NCBI RefSeq assembly: GCF_011045195.1
Contig: NZ_CP049199.1
Location: 3,889,501-3,953,500, forward strand
Length of the DNA: 64,000 nt
Direction: 5' to 3'
Source of the DNA: Caulobacter soli
GTDB taxonomy: Bacteria > Pseudomonadota > Alphaproteobacteria > Caulobacterales > Caulobacteraceae
The notes below the pieces were generated by a model. The model made no database searches. It was given only the letters and a program-made list of their open reading frames with translations, and was not told where the DNA came from. Position numbers and translations under genes: made by a program. Shown here in pieces: positions 8,979-19,039 of the stretch (its first letter is position 1; every line of letters begins with the position of its first letter).

Positions 8979-10972
8979 GAGAACTCCACCAGCACTTCAT
9001 CGGCGGCGACGGGGTCGCCGCTCTTGGCGTTGACGGCCTTGACCACGCCATCGCGCTCGGCGCGGATGATGTTCTGCATCTTCATGGCCTCCAGCACGCA
9101 GACGATCTCGCCCTCGCGCACGGTCTGGCCCAGGGCCACGTCCATGCTGACCACCAGGCCGGGCATCGGCGAAAGCACCAGCTTGGAGGTGTCGGCGGCC
9201 TGCTTCTCGGGCAGCTTGTCGTGCAGCTCGGCGCTGCGCGGGGTCAGGACCAGCACCTTGGTCTTGGCCGCCCGGTGGCGGATCGTGAAGCCCTCGGCGG
9301 CCGGGGTCACCTGGACGGTGAACGGCTTGCCGTCCAGCTTGCCCAGGAACACCGGCTTGCCCGGCCGCCAGTCGATCGTCTCCAGGCCGATCGTGCGGTT
9401 CTCGTCAGGCAGCTCGACATTCAGATGCTCGGCTTCGCCCGACAGCTTCACCCGCCGCTTGGCGTGGCCGACGGCCACCACCCACTCGGTGCGCACCGGA
9501 TTGCTGAGCCCGGCCGTGGTCGAGCGGGCCCGGGCGGCGTAGACCCGCTGCATGGCCGCCCCGACGGCGGTCAGGATGTCGACCTGGGCCGGCGTCGGCT
9601 CGACGCCTTTGAACCCGTCCGGGAACTCGTCCTTGATGTAGTTGGTCGAGATCTTGCCCGAGCGGAACCGGTCCTGGTCCATCACCGCGGCCAGGAACGG
9701 GATGTTCTGGCCAAGACCTTCGATGTGGAAGTCCTCCAGCGCCCGGCCCATGCCATCGACAGCCTCAAGCCGCGTGGGGGCCCAGGCGCACAGCTTGGAG
9801 ATCATCGGGTCGTAGTACATCGAGATCTCGTCGCCCTCGCGCACCCCGGCGTCGTTGCGCACCAGATAGCCTTGATGCTGTCCCTCCTCCGGAGGGGCGT
9901 AGCGGACCAGGCGGCCGATGCTGGGCAGGAACTTGCGGTAGGGGTCCTCGGCGTAGATCCGGCTCTCGATCGCCCAGCCGTTGATCTTCAGGTCCTTCTG
10001 TTCGAAGGCCAGCGTCTCGCCCCAGGCCGACCGGATCATCTGCTCGACCAGGTCCAGCCCGGTGATCAGCTCGGTGACCGGGTGCTCGACCTGCAGGCGG
10101 GTGTTCATCTCCAGGAAGTAGAAGCTCTTGTCCTGGCCGGCCACGAACTCCACCGTGCCGGCGCTGTCGTAGTTCACCGCCTTGGCCAGGGCCACGGCCT
10201 GGGCGCCCATGGCGTTGCGGGTGGCCTCGTCCAGCAGCGGGCTGGGGGCCTCCTCGATGACCTTCTGGTTGCGCCGCTGGATCGAGCATTCGCGCTCGAA
10301 CAGATGGACCACGTTGCCGTGCTTGTCGCCCAGCACCTGGATCTCGATGTGGCGCGGGCTTTCGATGAACTTCTCGATGAAGATGCGGTCGTCGCCGAAC
10401 GCCCCGGCCGCCTCGGCCCGCACGGCCGGAAAGCCTTCCTCGACGTCCTGGCGGCTCCAGGCCACGCGGATGCCCTTGCCCCCGCCCCCGGCGCTGGCCT
10501 TGATCATCACCGGATAGCCGATCTGCTCGGCGATGGTCACCGCGTGGGCGGTGTCGTCGATCTCGCCGATGTGGCCGGGCACGCAGGACACCCCGGCGGC
10601 TTGCGCGAACTTCTTGCTCTCGATCTTGTCGCCCATGGCCGAGATGGCCCCGGGGTTGGGACCGATGAACACGATCCCCTCGTCGGCGCAACGCTGGGCG
10701 AACTCGGCCTTCTCCGACAGGAAGCCGAAGCCCGGATGCACCGCCTCGGCCCCCGTCGCCTTGCAGGCGGCGATGATCTTGTCGGCCACCAGGTAGCTCT
10801 GGTTGGCCGGCGCGGGACCGATGTGCACGGTCTCGTCGGCCATCTCCACCGCCAGGCTGTCGGCGTCCGCGTCCGAATAGACCACGACGGTCGAGATCCC
10901 CAACCGACGGCAGGTCTTGATCACCCGCACCGCGATCTCGCCCCGGTTGGCGATCAGCAGCTTCTTGAACAT
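8975..10972 (-). CDS. pccA: Propionyl-CoA carboxylase, biotin-carrier/biotin carboxylase (alpha) subunit
   Basis: 665 residues when started at the ATG giving [17 protein letters not shown]. Biotin carboxylase domain at about 1-450: ATP-grasp loop KASAGGGGKGI, and QVLGDKHGNVVHLFERECSIQRR and FLEMNTRLQVEHPVTE. A central BT domain follows, then a C-terminal biotinyl domain with the biotinylated lysine K631 in VLEAMKMQN. It carboxylates biotin with ATP and bicarbonate for transfer by PccB to propionyl-CoA. The start codon overlaps the stop of the small upstream gene (TGATG), indicating coupled translation. A longer start 5 codons upstream is open but less like the family. Confidence 0.93.
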   Translation of the reverse strand: MFKKLLIANRGEIAVRVIKTCRRLGISTVVVYSDADADSLAVEMADETVHIGPAPANQSYLVADKIIAACKATGAEAVHPGFGFLSEKAEFAQRCADEGIVFIGPNPGAISAMGDKIESKKFAQAAGVSCVPGHIGEIDDTAHAVTIAEQIGYPVMIKASAGGGGKGIRVAWSRQDVEEGFPAVRAEAAGAFGDDRIFIEKFIESPRHIEIQVLGDKHGNVVHLFERECSIQRRNQKVIEEAPSPLLDEATRNAMGAQAVALAKAVNYDSAGTVEFVAGQDKSFYFLEMNTRLQVEHPVTELITGLDLVEQMIRSAWGETLAFEQKDLKINGWAIESRIYAEDPYRKFLPSIGRLVRYAPPEEGQHQGYLVRNDAGVREGDEISMYYDPMISKLCAWAPTRLEAVDGMGRALEDFHIEGLGQNIPFLAAVMDQDRFRSGKISTNYIKDEFPDGFKGVEPTPAQVDILTAVGAAMQRVYAARARSTTAGLSNPVRTEWVVAVGHAKRRVKLSGEAEHLNVELPDENRTIGLETIDWRPGKPVFLGKLDGKPFTVQVTPAAEGFTIRHRAAKTKVLVLTPRSAELHDKLPEKQAADTSKLVLSPMPGLVVSMDVALGQTVREGEIVCVLEAMKMQNIIRAERDGVVKAVNAKSGDPVAADEVLVEFS

Positions 10973-11264
10973 CAGATATGCTTCCAACTGGACAGGGGAG
11001 CCCGGACCACGCGGCGCGTGGTCGACAGGTCCTGAATGCTTCCAAAGTCGTCGACGGCGAGGATCCGCCCGTCGACGATCGCCGTGCCGTCATTGACCAC
11101 CCGCACGGCGCCGGGGCGGCGCGCGCCCTGGCTCCGCAGCCAGCGGCCGATCCGCCACAGCCGGGTCGAGGCGCGCGGCTGGGACGCCGGCGGGGGTTGG
11201 CCGTCGAAGCCGGCCTGCAGCAGGTCGAGCGGCGAGCGCTCGGTTTCGAGAGCCATGGCCGGAC

Positions 11265-11268
<4 letters not shown>
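10972..11268 (-). CDS. Small conserved-context protein of the pcc operon, function unknown
   Basis: 98 residues from a GTG that overlaps the pccB stop (GTGA); its own stop overlaps the pccA ATG (TGATG). The two couplings and the intact frame argue that it is a real gene. A start at the ATG at 11256 is also possible. The sequence has a basic middle ([20 protein letters not shown]) and a C-terminal beta-rich stretch ([27 protein letters not shown]). I recognise no domain, signal peptide or membrane helix. Position suggests an accessory of the carboxylase, for example in assembly or control; this is inference only. Confidence 0.7.
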
Positions 11269-12797
<1,529 letters not shown>

Positions 12798-12806
12798 GCG
12801 GGGGCT

Positions 12807-12838
12807 CTTATAAAAAGAAGTGGGCTTGTAAAAAGAAA
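12807..12838. promoter_or_regulatory. Tandem direct repeats CTTRTAAAAAGAA in the pccB leader/promoter
   Basis: CTTATAAAAAGAA begins at 12807 and CTTGTAAAAAGAA at 12825, 18 bp apart. A third, shorter match (CTTGTAAAA) begins at 12925, exactly 100 bp from the second and just before the regulator's start. Such A/T-rich repeats stand out in this GC-rich DNA. They are the best visible candidates for binding by the adjacent ScfR/PccR-type regulator. Confidence 0.45.
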
Positions 12839-12951
12839 GGAACGCTCAAAATCCGCTTATTGTGCTTGCTAGCAAGGAAAACCTGAGCAAAATCGAGCCG
12901 CCGAGCGGTGTTGCAACGGCGAAACTTGTAAAACTGAAAAGTTGTGAAGCC

Positions 12952-14364
12952 GTGCGCGACAAGCTGTTCATCGGCCCCAAGGTCCGCCTCCTGCGCCAGG
13001 CCAAGGGCTGGAAGCTGGAGCCCTGCGCCGCCCGGCTGGGGGTCTCGGCCAGCTATCTGTCGCAGATCGAGGCCAACCAGCGGCCGGTGACGGCGCGGGT
13101 GCTGATCGACGTGATGCGGGTGTTCGAGGTCGACGCCGCCTCGCTGGACGCCGCCGACGACCAGCGGATGATCGCCGACCTGCGCGAGGCCACGGCCGAT
13201 CCGATTCAGGACGGCGAGACCCCCAGCCTGCTGGAACTGAAGTCGGCGGTGGCCAACACCCCCAACCTCGCCAAGGCCTATCTGGCCCTGCACCACGCCT
13301 ATCGCCGGCTGGACGAGCGGCTGAAGACCACCGAGGAAGCCGTGTCTCTGGACGAGCGCGGTGCGGCCAGCGCCCTGCTACCCTACGAGGAGGTGCGCGA
13401 CTTCTTCCACTACAAGAACAACTACATCCATAGCCTGGACGTGGCGGCCGAGGCCCTGGCCGCCGAGCTGGGACTGGATGGCGACGAGCCGGTCGAGACG
13501 GTGCTGGAGCGCCGCCTGCGCGACGGCCTGGGGATCCGGGTCGTTCGGTCCAACGACCACGACCTGCTGCGGCGGTTCGATCCGGCCGCCGGGCTGCTGA
13601 CCCTGGGCGCGGCCCAGGCGACGGCCACGCGCGGCTTCCAGATGGCCTATCAAATCGTGTCCGCGACGCTGCACGACGCCGTCGAGGCCGAGCTGGCGGC
13701 CGCGGGCTTTCGCAGCGAGGGCGCGGCCAAGGTCTGCCGCACGGCCCTGCTGAACTACGCGGCCGGCGCCCTGCTGCTGCCCTATGAGCGGTTCCGCGAG
13801 GCGGCGCGGACGGCGCGACACGACACCGAGCAACTGAGCCTGACCTTCCAGACCAGCCTGGAGCAGGTGTTCCATCGCCTCAGCACCCTGCAGCGGCCGG
13901 GCGCGCGGGGCGTGCCGTTCTACTTCGTGCGGGTGGACCAAGCCGGCAACATCACCAAGCGCCACAGCGCCACGCGCCTGCAGTTCGCGCGGTTCGGCGG
14001 CACCTGCCCGCTGTGGAACGTGCACGACGCCTTCGCCCGGCCCGACCACTGGCTGGTGCAGTTGGCCGAGATGCCCGACGGGGTGCGCTATGTCAGCATC
14101 GCCCGGGGCGTGGTGAAGCCGTCGGGCGACTACCTGCGGCCCGACCGGCGCTACGCCCTGGGCCTGGGCTGCGAGGTGCAATATGCCGACAGCCTGGTCT
14201 ATGCTCAGGGACTGGACCTGGCCGGGCCATCCGTGCCGATCGGCGTCAGCTGCCGGATCTGCGAGCGCGACAACTGCGCCCAGCGGGCCTTCCCGCCGGT
14301 GGACCGGACCTTCGAGGTGTTCGAGAACGAACGCCGCCAGGTGCCGTTCGAGCTGCGGCGGTAG
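12952..14364 (+). CDS. XRE-family short-chain fatty acyl-CoA regulator (ScfR/PccR type)
   Basis: About 470 residues from GTG at 12952. An N-terminal Cro/CI helix-turn-helix (IGPKVRLLRQAKGWKLEPCAARLGVSASYLSQIEANQRPVTARVLIDVM) is followed by a long sensor region. The C-terminal cysteine motif SCRICERDNCAQRAFPP is typical of the ScfR family (MccR, PccR, RamB), which senses propionyl-CoA or related acyl-CoAs. The longer open frame from 12862 would reach into the shared promoter, so I prefer 12952, which matches family starts and length. It is divergent from pccB with 154 bp between the start codons. Likely role: activator or repressor of pcc genes in response to propionyl-CoA. Confidence 0.88.
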   Translation: MRDKLFIGPKVRLLRQAKGWKLEPCAARLGVSASYLSQIEANQRPVTARVLIDVMRVFEVDAASLDAADDQRMIADLREATADPIQDGETPSLLELKSAVANTPNLAKAYLALHHAYRRLDERLKTTEEAVSLDERGAASALLPYEEVRDFFHYKNNYIHSLDVAAEALAAELGLDGDEPVETVLERRLRDGLGIRVVRSNDHDLLRRFDPAAGLLTLGAAQATATRGFQMAYQIVSATLHDAVEAELAAAGFRSEGAAKVCRTALLNYAAGALLLPYERFREAARTARHDTEQLSLTFQTSLEQVFHRLSTLQRPGARGVPFYFVRVDQAGNITKRHSATRLQFARFGGTCPLWNVHDAFARPDHWLVQLAEMPDGVRYVSIARGVVKPSGDYLRPDRRYALGLGCEVQYADSLVYAQGLDLAGPSVPIGVSCRICERDNCAQRAFPPVDRTFEVFENERRQVPFELRR

Positions 14365-14396
14365 GGTCTATCGGCGATCAAGCGCGGTGCGTGGTC

Positions 14397-14480
14397 CTCG
14401 TCCTTCGACAAGCTCAGGATGAGGACCATGGCGCAAGCCTCGCAGTCGAAAACCTCATCCTGAGCCTGTCGAAGGACGAG
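14397..14480. repeat. 28-bp inverted repeat, copy 1
   Basis: Arms at 14397-14424 and 14453-14480 (CTCGTCCTTCGACAAGCTC... and its complement) pair with one mismatch. The same 28-bp family recurs at 43660-43744. It lies between two convergent genes, the ScfR-type regulator and mccA, and may act as a bidirectional transcription barrier or a dispersed REP element. Confidence 0.85.
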
Positions 14481-14503
14481 ATTTTCGTTCTAGGAGCTAA
14501 ATC

Positions 14504-16378
14504 CTAGTCCACCTTCTCCAGCCTCACCAACAGTTGCCCCTCGGTGACCTGGTCGCCGACCCGCGCCAATGCCTCGGCCACCACGCCCGCCACGGGCGCG
14601 GTCAGGGTGTGCTCCATCTTCATGGCCTCGACCGTGATCAGGGGCTGGCCCAGCTCGACGCTAGCCCCCGCCTCGACCAACAGGGCCACGACCTTGCCGG
14701 GCATGGGCGACAGCACCCCGCCGCCGGCCACCCCGCCGTCCAGCGCGCCGCTGACCCGGGGCTCGCCGAAGCCGTGGGCCTCGCCGTCGACGAAGGCGAC
14801 ATAGGCGTCGTCGATCAGCACGGCCTCCGGCGCGGGCTGGTCGTCGATCGTGACCTGGAGGATCTCGTCGCGGGCCTTCAGGGCCACGACGATCGGGCGC
14901 GGCCCGCCGATGCGGAAGCCGACAGCCCCGCGCCAGGGATCGGCCGAGACGCCCGCGGACCGCGCCACGCGCAGGCGCGCGGCGGCCTGCTGGGCGGCGG
15001 CGGGCGGCGCGGCGGCGGCCGGGACCAGCGCCTCGGCATGGCGCTCGATGAAGCCGGTGTCGGCGGTTCCCGACAGGAAGTCCGGATGGTCCAGCACCCG
15101 GGCCAGGAAGCCGGCGTTGGTCTTGACCGGATAGACCTCGACCGCGCGGCAGGCCTTGGCCAGGCGGCGGGCGGCGGCCTGGCGCGTGGGGCCCGAGACG
15201 ATCAGCTTGGCGATCATCGGATCGTAGAACGGGGTGACCTCGCCGCCCTCCTCCACGCCGGTGTCGATGCGCACGTCGTGCGGCAGGCGGAAGCGGCGCA
15301 GCGGTCCGGTCGAGGGCAGGAAACCGGCCTCGGGGGACTCGGCGTAGAGCCGCGCCTCCATGGCCCAACCGGTGAGGGTTATCTCGTCCTGCTTCAGCGG
15401 CAGGGGTTCGCCCGAGGCCACGCGCAGCTGCCATTCGACCAGGTCCTGACCGGTGACCTTCTCGGTGACCGGGTGCTCGACCTGCAGCCGGGTGTTCATC
15501 TCCATGAACCAGATGCGGTCGGGCTGGAGGCCTTCGGAGCCGTCGGCGATGAACTCGATGGTGCCGGCGCCCTCGTAGTTGACGGCCCGGGCCGCGCGCA
15601 CCGCCGCTTCGGTGACCGCCGCTCGCGCCGCCTGCGTCATGCCGGGAGCCGGAGCCTCCTCGATGACCTTCTGGTGACGGCGCTGCACCGAGCAGTCGCG
15701 CTCGAACAGGTGCACCACCTGGCCGTGGCGATCGGCGAAGACCTGCACCTCGATGTGGCGCGGACGGGTGATGTATTTCTCGATCAGCACGCGATCGTCG
15801 CCGAAGCTGGCGGCGGCTTCGCGACGGCACGAGGTCAGGGCCGCGTCGAAATCCTCGCCGCGCTCAACCTTGCGCATGCCCTTGCCGCCGCCGCCCGCCA
15901 CGGCCTTGATCAGCACCGGATAGCCGATGGCGTCGGCCTCGCGGCGCAGGCGCTCGGGATCCTGGTCCTGGCCCAGATAGCCGGGCGTGACCGGCACGCC
16001 GGCCTTCTGCATCAGCGCCTTGGCCGCGTCCTTCAGGCCCATGGCCAGGATCGCCGAGGGCGGTGGGCCGACCCAGACCAGGCCGGCGTCGATCACGGCC
16101 TGGGCGAACTGGGCGTTCTCCGACAGGAAGCCGTAGCCGGGGTGGATGGCCGCCGCGCCGGTCGCCTTGGCCGCCGCCAGGATCCTGTCGGCGACCAGGT
16201 AGCTTTCGCGGGCCGGGGCCGGGCCGATCAGCACCGCCTCGTCCGCCAGGCGCACGTGCGGCGCGCCGGCGTCGGCTTCGGAATAGACCGCGATCGTCCG
16301 CACGCCCAGGCGGCGGGCGGTCTTGATGATCCGGCAGGCGATCTCGCCGCGGTTGGCGATCAGGACGCTTTCGATCAT
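14504..16378 (-). CDS. mccA: Methylcrotonyl-CoA carboxylase, biotin-containing (alpha) subunit
   Basis: 624 residues from ATG at 16378 (MIESVLIANRGEIACRII). Biotin carboxylase domain: AVAGGGGKGMR ATP-binding loop, QVFADRHGQVVHLFERDCSVQRR and FMEMNTRLQVEHPVTE. The C-terminal biotinyl domain carries K587 in TVEAMKMEH. With MccB it would carboxylate 3-methylcrotonyl-CoA in leucine (or isovalerate) breakdown. The pairing with the MccB-type beta subunit 4 bp upstream is the main reason for this substrate call. Geranyl-CoA carboxylase (acyclic terpene breakdown) is the close alternative and cannot be excluded by eye. Confidence 0.85.
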   Translation of the reverse strand: MIESVLIANRGEIACRIIKTARRLGVRTIAVYSEADAGAPHVRLADEAVLIGPAPARESYLVADRILAAAKATGAAAIHPGYGFLSENAQFAQAVIDAGLVWVGPPPSAILAMGLKDAAKALMQKAGVPVTPGYLGQDQDPERLRREADAIGYPVLIKAVAGGGGKGMRKVERGEDFDAALTSCRREAAASFGDDRVLIEKYITRPRHIEVQVFADRHGQVVHLFERDCSVQRRHQKVIEEAPAPGMTQAARAAVTEAAVRAARAVNYEGAGTIEFIADGSEGLQPDRIWFMEMNTRLQVEHPVTEKVTGQDLVEWQLRVASGEPLPLKQDEITLTGWAMEARLYAESPEAGFLPSTGPLRRFRLPHDVRIDTGVEEGGEVTPFYDPMIAKLIVSGPTRQAAARRLAKACRAVEVYPVKTNAGFLARVLDHPDFLSGTADTGFIERHAEALVPAAAAPPAAAQQAAARLRVARSAGVSADPWRGAVGFRIGGPRPIVVALKARDEILQVTIDDQPAPEAVLIDDAYVAFVDGEAHGFGEPRVSGALDGGVAGGGVLSPMPGKVVALLVEAGASVELGQPLITVEAMKMEHTLTAPVAGVVAEALARVGDQVTEGQLLVRLEKVD

Positions 16379-16382
16379 CGGG

Positions 16383-17993
16383 CTACATCCGGAACACGCC
16401 GAAGCGCGGGGCTTCGACGACAGGAGCGTTGAGGCTGGCGCTGATCGCCAGGCCCAGGACATCGCGGGTTTGGGCCGGGTCGATCACCCCGTCGTCCCAG
16501 AGCCGCGCGGTGGCGTAGTAGGGGTCGCCTTCGGCCTCGTAGCGGGCGCGGATCGGAGCCTTGAAGGCGTCCTCATCCTCGGCGGCCCAGGTCTCGCCCT
16601 TGGCTTCCAGGCCGTCGCGCTTAATCGTGGAGAGCACGCTGGCCGCCTGCTCGCCGCCCATCACCGAGATGCGGCTGTTGGGCCAGGAGAACAGGAAGCG
16701 CGGGCTGTAGGCTCGGCCGCACATGCCGTAGTTGCCGGCCCCGAACGAGCCGCCGATCAGCACCGTGAACTTGGGCACGTTGGCGGTGGCGACGGCCGTG
16801 ACCAGCTTGGCGCCGTCCTTGGCGATGCCGCCGGCCTCGTACTTGCCGCCGACCATGAAGCCCGAGATGTTCTGCAGGAACACCAGCGGGATCTTGCGCT
16901 GGCAGGCCAGCTCGATGAAGTGCGCGCCCTTCAGGGCGCTTTCGCTGAACAGCACGCCGTTGTTGGCCAGGATGGCGACCGGCATGCCCCAGATCCGCGC
17001 GAAGCCGCAGACCAGGGTCGTGCCGTACAGCGCCTTGAACTCCTGGAAGTCCGAGCCGTCGACGATGCGGGCGATCACCTCGCGCACATCGTAGGGGGCG
17101 CGGACGTCGGTGGGCACGACACCGTACAGTTCCTGCGGATCGAGGGCCGGCGGGACCGGCTCGGCCAGTTCCAGGTCGATGCGCTTGTTGCGGTTCAGGC
17201 CGGCGACGATGTCGCGGACGATCTGCAGGGCGTGCTCGTCATTGGCCGCCACGTGGTCGACCACGCCGGACCTGCGGCCGTGGGTGTCGGCCCCGCCCAG
17301 TTCCTCGGCCGAGATGATCTCGCCGGTGGCGGCCTTCACCAGCGGCGGGCCGCCCAGGAAGATCGTGCCCTGGTTCTGGACGATGATCGACTCGTCGCTC
17401 ATGGCCGGGACATAAGCCCCGCCGGCCGTGCACGAGCCCATGACGCAGGCGATCTGGGCGATGCCCAGGGCCGACATCCGCGCCTGATTGAAGAAGATCC
17501 GGCCGAAGTGGTCGCGATCGGGAAACACCTCGGCCTGGTGCGGCAGGTTCGCGCCGCCGCTGTCGACCAGATAGACGCACGGCAAATGGTTCTGCTCGGC
17601 GATCTCCTGGGCGCGCAGATGCTTCTTCACCGTCATCGGGAAATATGCGCCGCCCTTCACGGTCGGGTCGTTGCAGACGATCATCACCTCGCGCCCCGAA
17701 ACGCGGCCCACGCCGCAGATCAGGCCGGCGCCGGGGGCCTCGTCGCCGTACATGCCGCCGGCGGCCAGGGCGCCGATCTCGAGGAACGGCGAGCCGGGAT
17801 CCAGCAGCCGCTCGACCCGCTCGCGGGGCAACAGCTTGCCACGCGCCGCGTGGCGCTGGCGGGCGTTTTCCGGCCCGCCCAGGGCGGCGGCGGCGATCTT
17901 GTCGCGCAGGGTCTCGACCAAGGCCCGGTTGTGCGCGGCGTTGGCGCGCCAGGCGTCGCCGTCGGCGCGCAGCTGCGATGTCAGTTTGACCAT
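16383..17993 (-). CDS. mccB: Methylcrotonyl-CoA carboxylase, carboxyltransferase (beta) subunit
   Basis: 536 residues from ATG at 17993. Family hallmarks are [60 protein letters not shown] and [22 protein letters not shown]. The last is characteristic of MCC/geranyl-CoA carboxylase beta subunits rather than PccB. It transfers the carboxyl group from biotin to the acyl-CoA. It is the first gene of a two-gene operon with mccA. No isovaleryl-CoA dehydrogenase, methylglutaconyl-CoA hydratase or HMG-CoA lyase is next to it, so this is an incomplete liu-type operon. A LysR gene is divergent. Confidence 0.87.
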   Translation of the reverse strand: MVKLTSQLRADGDAWRANAAHNRALVETLRDKIAAAALGGPENARQRHAARGKLLPRERVERLLDPGSPFLEIGALAAGGMYGDEAPGAGLICGVGRVSGREVMIVCNDPTVKGGAYFPMTVKKHLRAQEIAEQNHLPCVYLVDSGGANLPHQAEVFPDRDHFGRIFFNQARMSALGIAQIACVMGSCTAGGAYVPAMSDESIIVQNQGTIFLGGPPLVKAATGEIISAEELGGADTHGRRSGVVDHVAANDEHALQIVRDIVAGLNRNKRIDLELAEPVPPALDPQELYGVVPTDVRAPYDVREVIARIVDGSDFQEFKALYGTTLVCGFARIWGMPVAILANNGVLFSESALKGAHFIELACQRKIPLVFLQNISGFMVGGKYEAGGIAKDGAKLVTAVATANVPKFTVLIGGSFGAGNYGMCGRAYSPRFLFSWPNSRISVMGGEQAASVLSTIKRDGLEAKGETWAAEDEDAFKAPIRARYEAEGDPYYATARLWDDGVIDPAQTRDVLGLAISASLNAPVVEAPRFGVFRM

Positions 17994-18096
17994 GACCCCG
18001 TCTCGAACGTCGTAACTGAAGCCATCTCGGCTTCGGCGCGACACACCTAGCGGGCAGGCCTTCTTCCTGAAAAATTGTCCTTTCGAGAGGTAGTGT

Positions 18097-18111
18097 ATAG
18101 TTTCGATCTAT
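18097..18111. promoter_or_regulatory. LysR-type T-N11-A inverted repeat (ATAG-N7-CTAT)
   Basis: ATAG at 18097-18100 and CTAT at 18108-18111 form a LysR-box-like palindrome overlapping the start codon of the LysR gene, in the 116-bp gap to mccB. Suggests autorepression and control of mccBA; inferred from pattern and position only. Confidence 0.45.
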
Positions 18112-18979
18112 GATTGACCGGTATCACCTGCGCTATTTCCTGGCCGTCGTCGACGCCGGCAACTTCTCGCGCGCCGCCGCCCAGATGAACGTCACCCAGC
18201 CGACCCTGTCGGTCGGGATCGCCAAGCTGGAGGATGGGCTGGGCGCGCGGCTGTTCCTGCGCAACAGCCGCCGGGTGCAGCTGACCCAGGCCGGCGTGCG
18301 CCTGCTGCATCACGCCCGGGCGATCGAGAGCGAGTTCAATGCGCTGGACGCGCGGATATTCGACCAGACCCCGGCCCGGATGCTGCGGATCGGCGTGCTG
18401 TCGGCCCTGCCCACCCGTCTGATCGAGGCCGTCGTGGGCGCCAACGCCGCGGCGGCCGCGCCCGACACGCTGGAGATCATCGAGGGCGGCGAGCGCGACC
18501 TGCTGGGCCGGCTGCAACGCCGGCGCATCGACGTGGCCCTGACCCTGATCCGCCCCGGCGAGGCGCGGTTCGACCACGAGGTGTTGTTCGAGGAAGGTTA
18601 CAGCCTGGCCGCCTCGGCCGACCATCCCTGCGCCCAGATGGAGGTGGTGACCGGCGAGAGCCTGGCGGGCGAGACCATGATCGTGCGCCGCCACTGCGAA
18701 GTGCTGTCGGAAACCAGCCGCTATTTCACCGAGCGTGGCGTGCGCCCGCACTTCAGCTTCCGCACCACCAACGACGATCGCACCGTGGCCCTGGTCAAGG
18801 CCGGGCTTGGGGTGACGGTGATGCCCGACAGCTACGCCGAGCCGGGCTTGGCCATGCCCAAGCTGGCGGGCTTCGACGCCCGGCGCCGGATCGGGCTGGT
18901 CTGGGCCGAAGCGCCGCCGGCTGAGGCCTCACCGGCCGTTCTGGCCCTGCGCGCCTTGGCCGGAGAGAGCGCCCATTAA
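18110..18979 (+). CDS. LysR-family transcriptional regulator
   Basis: 289 residues. The N-terminal winged helix-turn-helix MIDRYHLRYFLAVVDAGNFSRAAAQMNVTQPTLSVGIAKLEDGLGARLFLR is textbook LysR. A type 2 periplasmic-binding-protein-like effector domain follows (about residues 90-285; LRIGVLSALPTRLIE..., KAGLGVTVMPD). It is divergent from mccBA and followed by two acyl-CoA ligase genes in its own direction, so it probably controls one or both. The effector is unknown; a branched-chain acyl-CoA or carboxylate is plausible from context. Confidence 0.92.
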   Translation: MIDRYHLRYFLAVVDAGNFSRAAAQMNVTQPTLSVGIAKLEDGLGARLFLRNSRRVQLTQAGVRLLHHARAIESEFNALDARIFDQTPARMLRIGVLSALPTRLIEAVVGANAAAAAPDTLEIIEGGERDLLGRLQRRRIDVALTLIRPGEARFDHEVLFEEGYSLAASADHPCAQMEVVTGESLAGETMIVRRHCEVLSETSRYFTERGVRPHFSFRTTNDDRTVALVKAGLGVTVMPDSYAEPGLAMPKLAGFDARRRIGLVWAEAPPAEASPAVLALRALAGESAH

Positions 18980-19039
18980 GCGCCAGGGCGATGCGCCCTC
19001 GCCTTGCCGGGTCGGTCGGGCGCCCTAAGACTTTCGCCC

